A stretch of DNA of 63,306 nt. Origin: Paramagnetospirillum marisnigri (lineage in GTDB: Bacteria > Pseudomonadota > Alphaproteobacteria > Rhodospirillales > Magnetospirillaceae). Made by a program: the position numbers and the translations under genes. Of the stretch, positions 25,488 through 34,255 are shown piece by piece. The stretch's first letter is position 1. Each line of letters starts with the position of its first letter. The notes beneath the pieces are model-generated. The model saw only the letters and a program-made list of their open reading frames with translations, ran no database searches and was not told the origin of the DNA. Location: positions 1 to 63,306 of the forward strand of contig NZ_LWQT01000049.1 of the NCBI RefSeq assembly GCF_001650715.1. The letters are read 5' to 3'.

Positions 25488-27806
25488 TCAGCGGTTGCGT
25501 TCCAGGGACAGGACGGCCTTGCCCTTGGCGGCCGTCGGCCAGGGCAGGTGGCCGTCGCGCCACTCCCTCAGCATGTCGTCATAGTGGCGCGACAGCGGCT
25601 GGCCGGACTGGCCGGTGGCGATGACGAAGCGGCTGGCGGAGAGATCGGATAGATCGAACACCACCCGCAGCCCGGCGCCATGAAGATGGGGGAAGACGGC
25701 GCCGCCCGCCTCGGCGCGATAGGTGCCCCGAGCAACCGTGTAATCATCACCATCCGTGGCCACGGCCAGGTTGGCCAGACGCCCCAGCAACGGTACCCGT
25801 CCCAAGACCGGATTGTCGAAGCGGGCCTGATGGGCCTTGCCCCATCTCCATTTGGCCTGGTCCGGCCCCCAGGCGGCGGTCAGGTCGCCCAAGGCCTGTT
25901 CCAGCGAGCGCTCGACCATCTCCTCGCAGCTTTCCGGTTCGGGGGTGGTGATGTCGTCGCACCAGTGGCGGCGGCGGGTCAGGGCTTCCATCAGCAGGGT
26001 GGGGCGGGGCTGGGCCACCGCCTCGAAGCGATCCTTCAGTTCGTCGGCGAAGATCGCTCGGTTAAGGCGGTTCAGCCAGGCGGCGAGGATCAGGGGTTCA
26101 GCCCGGTCTCGATCGGCGCGTCCATCCCACTCCAGCAAGCGCTGCGCCGCCTGGCGCGTGGCATCGGAGCGGAAGTCGTGGCCGTTCAGCAGTTCCTTCA
26201 ACTCCAAGGCCTGAAGCGACACGGCATCGGTCTGCAGGGCGGCCATCTCGGCCACCGAGGCGGGAGGGCGCCCCTTGGCTTCCAGCACGTCCTTGATCCG
26301 CTGGGCACGATAGGCCTCGGGCCAGGACGCGGTGATCAGATAGGGAAGCTTGTCGCCGCTGACCTTGTTGTTGGCGTTGATCAGCATCCCGGCCTTCGGG
26401 TTGAAGGCTTGGGGCAGCTTCGCCGTGGGAACCCAGCCGGTCCAGTCGCCCTCGACGGTCCAGCCCCGTGCCGGAATCGTGCCATTGCCCGATTTACGGT
26501 GGGGCAGACGCCCGGCGGTCATGAAGCCGATATTGCCATCCAGATCAGCGTAACCGACATTGAGCACCGGAGCGTGCAGGTCTTTCAGCGCGGCGGTGAA
26601 GCCGGTCCAGTCCCGCGCCGCCCCCATACGGCGCAAAGCCTGGGCGGTCAGGTCCTTCTCCGCCAGCAGGGTCGATGAAAACGCCACCACCTCGCCGGGG
26701 CCGGCCACGCCCTGCTGTCCGGCCAGGTCCGATATCACCGGCCCGTGACGGGTTTCACGCACCGTCAGGACGAGGTCGGCGGCGCCCTTGATCTTGATGA
26801 TTTCGTCACGGGTCTGGAACGGTCGGCTGCCCTCGGGGGTCTTGTAGGCGGTGTCGCTCGCCTGCTTCTCCACGAACAGGTCGACCGTGTCGGCCTGGGT
26901 GGAGGTAAACCCCCAGGCGATGCGGAAGTTATGGGCGATGATGTGGAACGGCACGCCCGGTACCGTCGCGCCCGTCAACCGGATAGCGGGTGCCTCGATC
27001 TCGGCCAGATACCACGGGATGGGAGCGCGGAAGCCCAGATGGGGGTCGTTGGCCAGCAAAGGCTTGCCCGTGGCGCTGTGCTTGCCGGACAGGACCCAGA
27101 TGTTGGAGGCGGGAGCGGTGGCGGCGGTGTCCGGCACTGCCTGGAGCAAGGCGCGCCCGCCCTCGGCCGACAGGGTGACCGGCGCGTCGGCCGGGGTGGC
27201 GGGGAACAGGTCCTGCACCCGCTTAGGATCGAGGCTGCGGAGCAGTTGGGCCCTCAGCACGTCGTCATGCCAGTTGCCCGCCAGTTGCAGGGCCATCAGC
27301 TTCTGCCAGACCAGGGAATCCGCCACGGTCCAGGGCTCGGGGCGCAGGCCGGTGGCGGTATATTCCATCGGCAGCCGGAGCCGATATTCCGTCAACCAGG
27401 CATTGACGCCCGCCGCGTAGGAGGACAGGGCATCGCGGGTGGGGCGGTCCAGATGCTCGAAATCCCGCTGGGCCTGGCGGTAGACCCCCAGGGTCCGCAT
27501 GAAGCGATCATTGGGCAGGCCAGCCTCACCCGCCAGTTCGGCCAATCGTCCGGCACCGACGCGGCGCTGAACCTCCATTTGCCACATGCGGTCCTGGGCA
27601 TGGACCCAGCCCAGGGCGAAATAGGCGTCGTGATCGGTCTTGGCCGCGATGCGCGGCACGCCCAGGGCGTCACGGGTGATGGTGGCGCCCAGCTGGATAC
27701 CGGCGACCGGTTGGCGGCCCTCGATTCGGGGCAGCGAACTCCAGACCACCACCCACGTCGCCGACAGCGCCAGCAGCAGCACCAGGCTGACCGACTGGAG
27801 GATCAT
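25488..27806 (-). CDS. Penicillin acylase family protein
   Basis: Ntn-hydrolase of the penicillin G acylase / acyl-homoserine-lactone acylase superfamily. An N-terminal hydrophobic segment (MILQSVSLVLLLALSATWVVVW) is followed by the alpha-subunit pattern LGVPRIAAKTDHDAYFALGWVHAQDRMWQME. The autoprocessing site is in APASNIWVLSGKHSATGKPLLANDPHLGF, where the Ser would be nucleophile. The beta-chain signatures NLNVGYAD-like (LNVGYADLDGNIGFM) follow. Substrate is not predictable. The frame runs on to 28103, but that would overlap the mce gene; ATG 27806 puts the anchor at the N-terminus (772 aa). Confidence 0.87.
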   Translation of the reverse strand: MILQSVSLVLLLALSATWVVVWSSLPRIEGRQPVAGIQLGATITRDALGVPRIAAKTDHDAYFALGWVHAQDRMWQMEVQRRVGAGRLAELAGEAGLPNDRFMRTLGVYRQAQRDFEHLDRPTRDALSSYAAGVNAWLTEYRLRLPMEYTATGLRPEPWTVADSLVWQKLMALQLAGNWHDDVLRAQLLRSLDPKRVQDLFPATPADAPVTLSAEGGRALLQAVPDTAATAPASNIWVLSGKHSATGKPLLANDPHLGFRAPIPWYLAEIEAPAIRLTGATVPGVPFHIIAHNFRIAWGFTSTQADTVDLFVEKQASDTAYKTPEGSRPFQTRDEIIKIKGAADLVLTVRETRHGPVISDLAGQQGVAGPGEVVAFSSTLLAEKDLTAQALRRMGAARDWTGFTAALKDLHAPVLNVGYADLDGNIGFMTAGRLPHRKSGNGTIPARGWTVEGDWTGWVPTAKLPQAFNPKAGMLINANNKVSGDKLPYLITASWPEAYRAQRIKDVLEAKGRPPASVAEMAALQTDAVSLQALELKELLNGHDFRSDATRQAAQRLLEWDGRADRDRAEPLILAAWLNRLNRAIFADELKDRFEAVAQPRPTLLMEALTRRRHWCDDITTPEPESCEEMVERSLEQALGDLTAAWGPDQAKWRWGKAHQARFDNPVLGRVPLLGRLANLAVATDGDDYTVARGTYRAEAGGAVFPHLHGAGLRVVFDLSDLSASRFVIATGQSGQPLSRHYDDMLREWRDGHLPWPTAAKGKAVLSLERNR

Positions 27807-28047
27807 GGATGTCCGTGAGATGCGGTGGCCAATGACTTGATAGCCGGGCTGGGCCGGAATTGCCGACCGCTCGGTCTGGTGGGGTGGGCTGGGCACGCCT
27901 TTGGCCAAGGTTTGGTCTCCGTCCGCGTCGGGGCGGTGCGACTGTGGTACCCTGGAGCATCGAAGCTGTAAAGCGCCCATCGGCTTTGGCGGAGCGTATG
28001 GCTCGTGATATAGCTGCCGCCAGCCAATTCTTTTCGCGAGGACATCC

Positions 28048-28452
28048 ATGATCGGAAAGCTGAACCACGTCGCCATCGCCGTGCCCGACCTGGCCGCCGC
28101 CACCGCCCTTTATCGTGACACCCTGGGAGCCAAGGTGTCCGATCCGGTGCCGCAACCGGCCCACGGCGTCACCGTGGTGTTCGTGGAATTGCCCAATACC
28201 AAGGTGGAACTGCTGCATCCCCTGGGGGAGAAGTCGCCCATCGCCGCCTTCCTGGAAAAGAACGCCAGCGGCGGCATTCACCATATCTGCTACGAGGTGG
28301 CTGACATCCTGGCCGCCCGTGACCAATTGAAGGCCAAGGGCGCCCGCGTTCTGGGCGATGGCGAGCCCAAGATCGGCGCTCACGACAAGCCGGTCCTGTT
28401 CCTGCACCCCAAGGACTTCGTCGGCACCCTGGTGGAACTGGAGCAGGCCTGA
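28048..28452 (+). CDS. mce: Methylmalonyl-CoA epimerase
   Basis: Vicinal-oxygen-chelate enzyme interconverting (R)- and (S)-methylmalonyl-CoA in propionyl-CoA catabolism. The metal ligands are visible in LNHVAIAV (His), KVELLHPL (Glu/His region), GIHHICYEV (His) and the C-terminal GTLVELEQ (Glu). Length 134 aa is standard. Confidence 0.94.
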   Translation: MIGKLNHVAIAVPDLAAATALYRDTLGAKVSDPVPQPAHGVTVVFVELPNTKVELLHPLGEKSPIAAFLEKNASGGIHHICYEVADILAARDQLKAKGARVLGDGEPKIGAHDKPVLFLHPKDFVGTLVELEQA

Positions 28453-28511
28453 GGGGGCGGGCGAGGGCGCCCGCGCTCCCTCCGCGTCCGGCAATTGAGG
28501 GGCTTGCAACA

Positions 28512-29072
28512 ATGAGCTGGTATTGCGACATCGCCCCCGGCCATCCCTTCCATGGTCCCTATCACGACCAGGAATACGGCTTTCCGCTGACCGATCAGCG
28601 GGCGCTGTTCGAACGGCTCTGCCTGGAGATTTTCCAGGCGGGGCTGTCCTGGCTGATCGTGCTGAAGAAGCGTCCGTCCCTGGCCCTCGCCTTTGACGGC
28701 TTCGATCCCGCCAAGGTCGCCGCCTATGGCGAGGCCGACATCGCCCGGCTGATGGCCGATGCCGGGATCATCCGCAACCGCCGCAAGATCGAGGCGGTGA
28801 TCGAGAATGCGCGGCGCCTGCTGCGGTTGTCCGAGGAATTCGGCTCGCTGGCGGCCTGGATCGCGGCCCATCATCCCCTGACCAAGCCCGGATGGATCAA
28901 GCTGTTCAAGTCGCGATTCGTCTTCATGGGGGGAGAGGTGGTGGGCGAGTTCCTGATGAGCATCGGCTATCTGCCGGGCGCCCATCGGGCGGACTGCCCA
29001 GTCTTCGCGCGTATCCATCCGCTTGACCCGCCGTGGATGCGGGTCGGCGCCGAATTCTATGCCAAGGCCTGA
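28512..29072 (+). CDS. tag: DNA-3-methyladenine glycosylase I
   Basis: Alkylation-repair glycosylase. YHDQEYGFPLTDQRALFERLCLEIFQAGLSW is the family signature with the conserved Glu, and the C-terminal GEFLMSIGYLPGAHRADCPVF retains His/Cys zinc ligands. An N-terminal Cys (WYCDI) completes the zinc snap. Length 186 aa is typical. Confidence 0.93.
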   Translation: MSWYCDIAPGHPFHGPYHDQEYGFPLTDQRALFERLCLEIFQAGLSWLIVLKKRPSLALAFDGFDPAKVAAYGEADIARLMADAGIIRNRRKIEAVIENARRLLRLSEEFGSLAAWIAAHHPLTKPGWIKLFKSRFVFMGGEVVGEFLMSIGYLPGAHRADCPVFARIHPLDPPWMRVGAEFYAKA

Positions 29073-29374
29073 AAATGCAAATGGCAAGATCAGCCATGTG
29101 ATCTTGCCACCCTTGCGTCTCCGGCGCCGACGGTCTCCCGTCGGCTGCCGCGTCGTTCCCCCCGAATCTCAAGCCGCTTGGAGCGACCAGTCTCCGGAAC
29201 AAGCGTTCGTTAACCGAACTTGCGGCGCAGTCTACGCAATCCCGTTGCATTCGTCACGACTATTTTTTGTTATAGTTTCGTATAATGAGGCATATGCGAA
29301 ACTCTCGAAGCCGGTGGCGGCAAGAGGGACGGTGTGGGACAGTATCGGGCGGAGAGAATTCGAAGGAGGCCGTC
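29073..29374. other. Intergenic region with two hairpins
   Basis: No gene is seen. It holds a perfect 11-bp stem hairpin (29082-29092 with 29099-29109), a second perfect 8-bp stem GCCGACGG/CCGTCGGC (29126-29133 and 29138-29145), and an AT-rich segment with TATAAT at 29281-29286 that may be the -10 of the next gene; no good -35 is visible. Confidence 0.5.
29082..29109 (+). terminator. Hairpin after tag (possible terminator)
   Basis: TGGCAAGATCA and TGATCTTGCCA form a perfect 11-bp stem with a 6-base loop, 10 bases after the tag stop. There is no U-run, so it may act as an mRNA 3-prime stabiliser or a factor-dependent stop. Confidence 0.45.
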
Positions 29375-29947
29375 ATGGCAATTCGTGGTGTGGCTTTCGC
29401 GGTCGTGGCCCTGTGCGGGGTAGCGGGTTCGGCCTGGGCGCAGCAGAAGGCGACGTCCAGCAGCGGCCCCATGGTGATTACCATCACCAAGACGGATTGC
29501 TCGCGCCTGATCCAGCACCAGCCCTCCGCCGATGTGGCCTATAAGCCCGGTGTCGATGTGCGCGGCCGCCCGGTGGCCTCGGCCGATGCCGATCCGGCGC
29601 GGGCGGAATTCGCCAGGAAGCTGGTCCCCGATGTGCTGGAATTCCCCATCACCATCAATCCCCTCAACTATGCGGGCCGCAATTCGGCCTATAAGTCCAA
29701 GGAAACCACCCAGGCCGCCATCGCCGCCGGGGGCGGCACCGCCACCGCCGCCCAGAGCCAGGCCCTGGCCAGCGCGGAAAGCAAGATCGCGGGCTATTCC
29801 GGCAAGGGATTGGACAACACCACCATGTCGGTGGGTACGGTGAAATACGACATGGCCAAGGGCAGCTTCCTGTTCAACGGCGAGCCGCTGTTGGGCGAGG
29901 ACCAGCAGAAACTGGCCGAGGCCTGCGCCAAGCGGGGCGTGAAGTAG
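29375..29947 (+). CDS. Exported hypothetical protein
   Basis: This 190-aa protein has a signal peptide ([22 protein letters not shown], cleavage before QQ). The mature part contains [32 protein letters not shown] and ends with a lone second cysteine (EACAKRG), so one disulfide is possible. A stretch [16 protein letters not shown] looks like beta structure. I do not recognise the family with certainty. The ATG at 29375 follows AAGGAGG. Confidence 0.7.
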   Translation: MAIRGVAFAVVALCGVAGSAWAQQKATSSSGPMVITITKTDCSRLIQHQPSADVAYKPGVDVRGRPVASADADPARAEFARKLVPDVLEFPITINPLNYAGRNSAYKSKETTQAAIAAGGGTATAAQSQALASAESKIAGYSGKGLDNTTMSVGTVKYDMAKGSFLFNGEPLLGEDQQKLAEACAKRGVK

Positions 29948-30021
29948 GTCATCTCATTGCCAAGAACTGCTGTTGCGCCTATTGTCCCCGGCGGATTTCC
30001 CTTGCCGTTCCGAGGACACTC

Positions 30022-31311
30022 ATGCGCCGTTCCGCCTTTTTCCTGCCGACCCTCAAGGAAACGCCGTCCGAGGCTCAGATCGCCTCGCATCGCCTGATGC
30101 TGCGCGCGGGTATGATCCGCCAGTCGGCGGCCGGCATCTATTCCTGGCTGCCGCTGGGCTGGAAGGTGCTGCGCAAGATCGAGCAGATCGTGCGGGAAGA
30201 GCAGGATGCGGCGGGCGCCCAAGAACTGCTGATGCCCACCATCCAGTCCGCCGATATCTGGCGGGAGTCGGGGCGCTTTGACGCCTATGGCAAGGAGATG
30301 CTGCGCTTCAAGGATCGCCATGACCGCGAGATGCTGTATGGCCCCACCAACGAGGAACTGATCACCCAGCTGTTCCGCGACAATGTGCGCTCCTATCGCG
30401 ACCTGCCCAAGATCCTCTATCACATCCAGTGGAAGTTCCGCGACGAGGTCCGCCCCCGCTTCGGCGTCATGCGCGGCCGCGAATTCCTGATGAAGGACAG
30501 CTACTCCTTCGATCTGGATTTCGAAGGCGCGAAAATGTCTTATGAGGCGATGTTCACCGCTTATCTGAAGACATTCAAGCGCATGGGCCTGACCGCCATT
30601 CCCATGCAGGCGGATTCGGGCGCCATCGGCGGCAACCTGACCCACGAATTCCACGTCCTGGCCGAGACCGGCGAAAGCGGCGTGTTCTACGACATCGCTT
30701 ATGACGATCTGGCGGCCAAGGGCGAGATCGATCTGGCGGCGCTCAACAATCTGTACGCCGCCACCGACGAGAAGCATGTGCCCGGCGGCCCCAACGTGCC
30801 GCCGCCCGAACGCCTGCGGGAAGCGCGCGGCATCGAGGTTGGCCATATCTTCTATTTCGGCACCAAGTATTCCAAGGCCATGAACGCCCAGGTCCAGGGC
30901 AAGAACGGCGAGCCGGTCTTCGTGGAGATGGGCTCCTATGGCATCGGCGTTTCCCGCCTGGTTGGCGCCATCATCGAGGCCTATCACGATGATCGCGGCA
31001 TCAAATGGCCGGAATCGGTGGCGCCGTTCAAGGTGGGGCTGGTCAATCTGAAGACCGGCGATGCCACCTGCGACGCCACCTGCGACGACCTTTACGCCAA
31101 GCTCTCCGCCGCCGGGGTCGAGGTGCTGTACGACGACCGCGACGAGCGCGCGGGCGTCAAGTTCGCCGATATGGACCTGATCGGCCTGCCCTGGCAGTTG
31201 GTGGCCGGTCCCAAGGGCCTGGCCCAGGGTTTTGTGGAACTGAAGAACCGCGCTTCCGGCGAAAAGGTGGAGCTGTCGGTGGAGTCGGCTCTCTCGAAGC
31301 TGATCGGTTAA
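30022..31311 (+). CDS. proS: Prolyl-tRNA synthetase (short alphaproteobacterial type)
   Basis: Class II aminoacyl-tRNA synthetase charging tRNA-Pro. Motif 1 to 3 regions are present ([53 protein letters not shown]) with the C-terminal anticodon-binding domain. At 429 aa it lacks the INS editing insertion present in the 570-aa E. coli enzyme. A small internal duplication [11 protein letters not shown] is seen near residue 350. Confidence 0.95.
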   Translation: MRRSAFFLPTLKETPSEAQIASHRLMLRAGMIRQSAAGIYSWLPLGWKVLRKIEQIVREEQDAAGAQELLMPTIQSADIWRESGRFDAYGKEMLRFKDRHDREMLYGPTNEELITQLFRDNVRSYRDLPKILYHIQWKFRDEVRPRFGVMRGREFLMKDSYSFDLDFEGAKMSYEAMFTAYLKTFKRMGLTAIPMQADSGAIGGNLTHEFHVLAETGESGVFYDIAYDDLAAKGEIDLAALNNLYAATDEKHVPGGPNVPPPERLREARGIEVGHIFYFGTKYSKAMNAQVQGKNGEPVFVEMGSYGIGVSRLVGAIIEAYHDDRGIKWPESVAPFKVGLVNLKTGDATCDATCDDLYAKLSAAGVEVLYDDRDERAGVKFADMDLIGLPWQLVAGPKGLAQGFVELKNRASGEKVELSVESALSKLIG

Positions 31312-31318
31312 GTGTTGT

Positions 31319-31378
31319 CGTCATGCCCGGACTTGATCCGGGCATCCATGGATTGCCGGGTCAAGCCCGGCAATGACG
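31319..31378. repeat. Dispersed palindromic intergenic repeat
   Basis: A 60-bp element bounded by CGTCAT and ATGACG, with two internal hairpins (GCCCGGACTTGATCCGGGC and TGCCGGGTCAAGCCCGGCA) around CATCCATGGA. It is the same family as 57632-57709. Such GATCCGGG-type repeats are scattered through many alphaproteobacterial genomes. Confidence 0.7.
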
Positions 31379-31390
31379 CTGGAGTAGGGC

Positions 31391-32635
31391 ATGATCTTCG
31401 ACGCCTTTGAACGGATGGTGGCGTTCCGGTATTTACGGGCGCGCAGGAAGGAAGGCTTCATCTCGGTGATCGCCGGTTTCTCGCTGGCAGGCATCGGGCT
31501 TGGCGTCGCCACCCTGATCGTGGTGATGGCGGTAATGAACGGCTTCCGCCATGAACTGCTGGGCCGCATCCTGGGGCTCAACGGCCATATCGGTGTCTAT
31601 GGTCAGGCGGGGGCCATGACCGAGTTCGATCCCCTGGCCCAATCCATCCGCGCCCTGCCGGGCGTGGTCCGAGTGATCCCCACGGTGGAAGGCCAGGTCT
31701 TCGCCACTTCGGGCGGCGGCGGCACCGGCGCCATCGTGCGCGGCGTGCGGCCCGAAGACATGTTCACCCGCGCCGTCTTCCAGAAGAACTATCGCGGCCG
31801 CCCCGACGATTTCACCGGCGATGACGCGGTGGTGATCGGCTATCGGCTGGCGGAAAAACTGGGGGTTCGCCTCGGCGACACCGTTTCCCTGATCTCGCCC
31901 AAGGGCAACGCCACCGCGTTCGGCACCGTGCCCCGCATGCGCGGCTATCGGGTGGTGGGCACCTTCAATGTCGGCATGTTCGAATACGATTCCGGTTTCG
32001 TCTTCATGCCCATGGAGGCGGCCCAGACCTATTTCCGCCTGCCGGGAGCGGTGACCCAGATCGAGGTGTTCATGGAGAACCCCGATATGGTTCCCGACGC
32101 CCGCAAATCCATCAACGAGCTGACCGGCGGCACGGCCCGCATTTATGACTGGCAGCAGGCCAACGCCAACTTTTTCAACGCCATCCAGGTGGAACGCAAC
32201 GTCATGTTCCTGATCCTGACCCTGATCATCCTGGTGGCGGCCTTCAACATCATCTCCAGCCTGATCATGCTGGTAAAGGACAAGGGCCGCGACATCGCCA
32301 TCCTGCGCACCATGGGGGCGAGCCGGGGGATGATCATGCGCATCTTCTTCCTGTCGGGGGCCTCGGTAGGGGTGGTGGGCACCTTGGCGGGCACCCTGCT
32401 CGGCGTCTGGTTCGCCACCCATATCGAGCAGATCCGCCAGTTCATCCAGTCCATCATCGGCCGCGAGCTCTTCGCCGCCGAAATCTATTTCCTGACCCAG
32501 CTGCCCGCCCGGGTCGAGCCCGGCGAGGTGGTCACCGTGGTGCTGATGGCGCTGGGCCTGTCCCTGGCCGCCACCATCTATCCGTCGTGGCGGGCCGCCA
32601 CCCTCGATCCGGTGGAGGCGCTTCGCTATGAGTGA
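31391..32635 (+). CDS. lolC: Lipoprotein-releasing ABC transporter permease LolC/E
   Basis: Inner-membrane subunit extracting outer-membrane lipoproteins for LolA. The N-terminal [47 protein letters not shown] is the family signature. A large periplasmic domain lies at about 50-265, and three further helices follow with the coupling motif [11 protein letters not shown]. Length 414 aa. Overlaps lolD by 8 bases. Only one permease gene is present, so it probably works as a homodimer (LolF-like arrangement), which is inference. Confidence 0.93.
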   Translation: MIFDAFERMVAFRYLRARRKEGFISVIAGFSLAGIGLGVATLIVVMAVMNGFRHELLGRILGLNGHIGVYGQAGAMTEFDPLAQSIRALPGVVRVIPTVEGQVFATSGGGGTGAIVRGVRPEDMFTRAVFQKNYRGRPDDFTGDDAVVIGYRLAEKLGVRLGDTVSLISPKGNATAFGTVPRMRGYRVVGTFNVGMFEYDSGFVFMPMEAAQTYFRLPGAVTQIEVFMENPDMVPDARKSINELTGGTARIYDWQQANANFFNAIQVERNVMFLILTLIILVAAFNIISSLIMLVKDKGRDIAILRTMGASRGMIMRIFFLSGASVGVVGTLAGTLLGVWFATHIEQIRQFIQSIIGRELFAAEIYFLTQLPARVEPGEVVTVVLMALGLSLAATIYPSWRAATLDPVEALRYE

Positions 32636-33311
32636 CGACGGTCTGAGGCTGGAAAACGTCCGGCGCAGCTTCAAGCAGGGCAAGGACAGCCTGGATGTGC
32701 TGCAAGGCGCCAACATGGCCATCAGGGGCGGCGAGATCGTCGCCCTGGTGGGGCCATCGGGGGCGGGCAAGTCGACCCTGCTGCATATCGCCGGTCTGCT
32801 GGAAAAGCCGGATTCCGGCGAGGTCTATCTGGCGGGCAACGCCGCCGGGGCTTTGGGCGAGGGCGAGCGCACCAAGCTGCGCCGCCTGCATCTCGGCTTC
32901 GTCTACCAGTACCATCACCTGCTGCCGGAATTCTCGGCGGTGGAGAATGTCGTCCTGCCGCAGATGATCGCCGGGGTGTCGCGCTCCAAGGCCAAGCTCC
33001 GGGCGCTGGACCTGCTGACTCGCATGGGACTGGCGGAGCGGGCCGAGCACCGGCCGGGGCAGTTGTCGGGCGGCGAGCAGCAGCGGGTCGCCATCTGCCG
33101 CGCCCTGGCCAACGCGCCCCGGGTGCTGCTGGCCGACGAGCCCACCGGCAATCTCGACCCCCATACCGCCGAGGGCGTGTTCGACGAACTGATCAAGCTG
33201 GTGCGGGGCTCCGGCGTCGCCGCCCTGATCGCCACCCACAATCCTGACCTGGCCCGGCGCATGGATCGTACCGTCAGACTTCAGGACGGACTGCTGGTGG
33301 AGGCGACGTAG
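32628..33311 (+). CDS. lolD: Lipoprotein-releasing ABC transporter ATPase
   Basis: ATPase of the Lol complex: Walker [11 protein letters not shown]-loop [10 protein letters not shown], signature [16 protein letters not shown], Walker [13 protein letters not shown] and H-loop ATHN. Length 227 aa is normal. Confidence 0.95.
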   Translation: MSDDGLRLENVRRSFKQGKDSLDVLQGANMAIRGGEIVALVGPSGAGKSTLLHIAGLLEKPDSGEVYLAGNAAGALGEGERTKLRRLHLGFVYQYHHLLPEFSAVENVVLPQMIAGVSRSKAKLRALDLLTRMGLAERAEHRPGQLSGGEQQRVAICRALANAPRVLLADEPTGNLDPHTAEGVFDELIKLVRGSGVAALIATHNPDLARRMDRTVRLQDGLLVEAT

Positions 33312-33359
33312 AAGGGGCCAGCCAAATTCGGAGCGCGAGCGCCGGCGCTCCGATTTCCG

Positions 33360-34208
33360 TCAGGTCTTCACCGCCGCCAGCACCGAGATGAACTGCAACC
33401 GGCTGGGCCCCTGGGAATACTGGTCGAAGGACAGGTTGACCGGCTCCATCAGCCCATCTGCCATGGCCTGCTGGAACAATCCGTAGAAGTTGGAGTTGAA
33501 GCCATGGCGGGCGGCGCCGTCCGAGGCTTCCACATGGGCTTTGGACCCCGGCACCTGATAGCCGATGGGTTCGATGAAGACGCAGGTGACGGCGCCGGGC
33601 AGGGCGGCCAGCCGCTTGAAGAAATCCGGATGCACGCTCGGCACCGCATAGGCGGCCCAGCAGGTGAAGACCAGGCTATCCTTGGCCTCGCCCACGAAGG
33701 ACAGATCGGGATCGGTGAAGGTGAAGGCGTGGCCGGACAGCGTTAGGCCCGGTTCGCGCTCCGCCAGGCGGCGTTGCAGGTCGCGTCCGGCGGCGCTGGG
33801 CTCGGCGCCGAGATAGCGGGCGTCCGATGGTCCGCCTTGCAGCCAGATCTCGAACAACTGGCGGCCATAGCCGCTGCCCAGTTCGACAATGCAATCGCGC
33901 CCCCGGGCCAGATCGGCCAGCAGCCGCGAGACATCGAAGCGCAGATAGGGGCTGACCGGCGTGGGGATGCCACGGATCAGCTTGGTGTCGAGCCGGTCGA
34001 GCCCGGCCAGGGGATCGGGATCGAAGCCCTTGACCGGCTCGTAGGCGGGCTCGTCGGAATTATCCAGGGATGCCGCCAGGGAGAAGCGGCGCTCGTGATC
34101 GTCGAACAGCGCCAGCAGCCGGGCCAGGGAGGGAGACCCCGCGTCCAACTGTTCGAACGCCTCGGCCCGCGCCCGCCAGGCCAGATCATAATAACGTTCC
34201 CAATCCAT
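33360..34208 (-). CDS. SAM-dependent methyltransferase-like protein
   Basis: This 282-aa soluble protein has a Rossmann motif I, CIVELGSGYGRQLFEIW, and a following acidic loop GAEPSAAGRDLQRRL. After a central strand (LVFTCWAAYAVPSVHPDFF) comes FIEPIGYQVP. It resembles putative sugar O-methyltransferases; substrate unknown. Divergent from dnaE with 47 bases between start codons, so the promoters overlap. Confidence 0.75.
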   Translation of the reverse strand: MDWERYYDLAWRARAEAFEQLDAGSPSLARLLALFDDHERRFSLAASLDNSDEPAYEPVKGFDPDPLAGLDRLDTKLIRGIPTPVSPYLRFDVSRLLADLARGRDCIVELGSGYGRQLFEIWLQGGPSDARYLGAEPSAAGRDLQRRLAEREPGLTLSGHAFTFTDPDLSFVGEAKDSLVFTCWAAYAVPSVHPDFFKRLAALPGAVTCVFIEPIGYQVPGSKAHVEASDGAARHGFNSNFYGLFQQAMADGLMEPVNLSFDQYSQGPSRLQFISVLAAVKT

Positions 34209-34255
34209 CCAGCCCTCCCGTGACAGCCCGGCCGTTCCAGGCTACTCTTTTGCCC

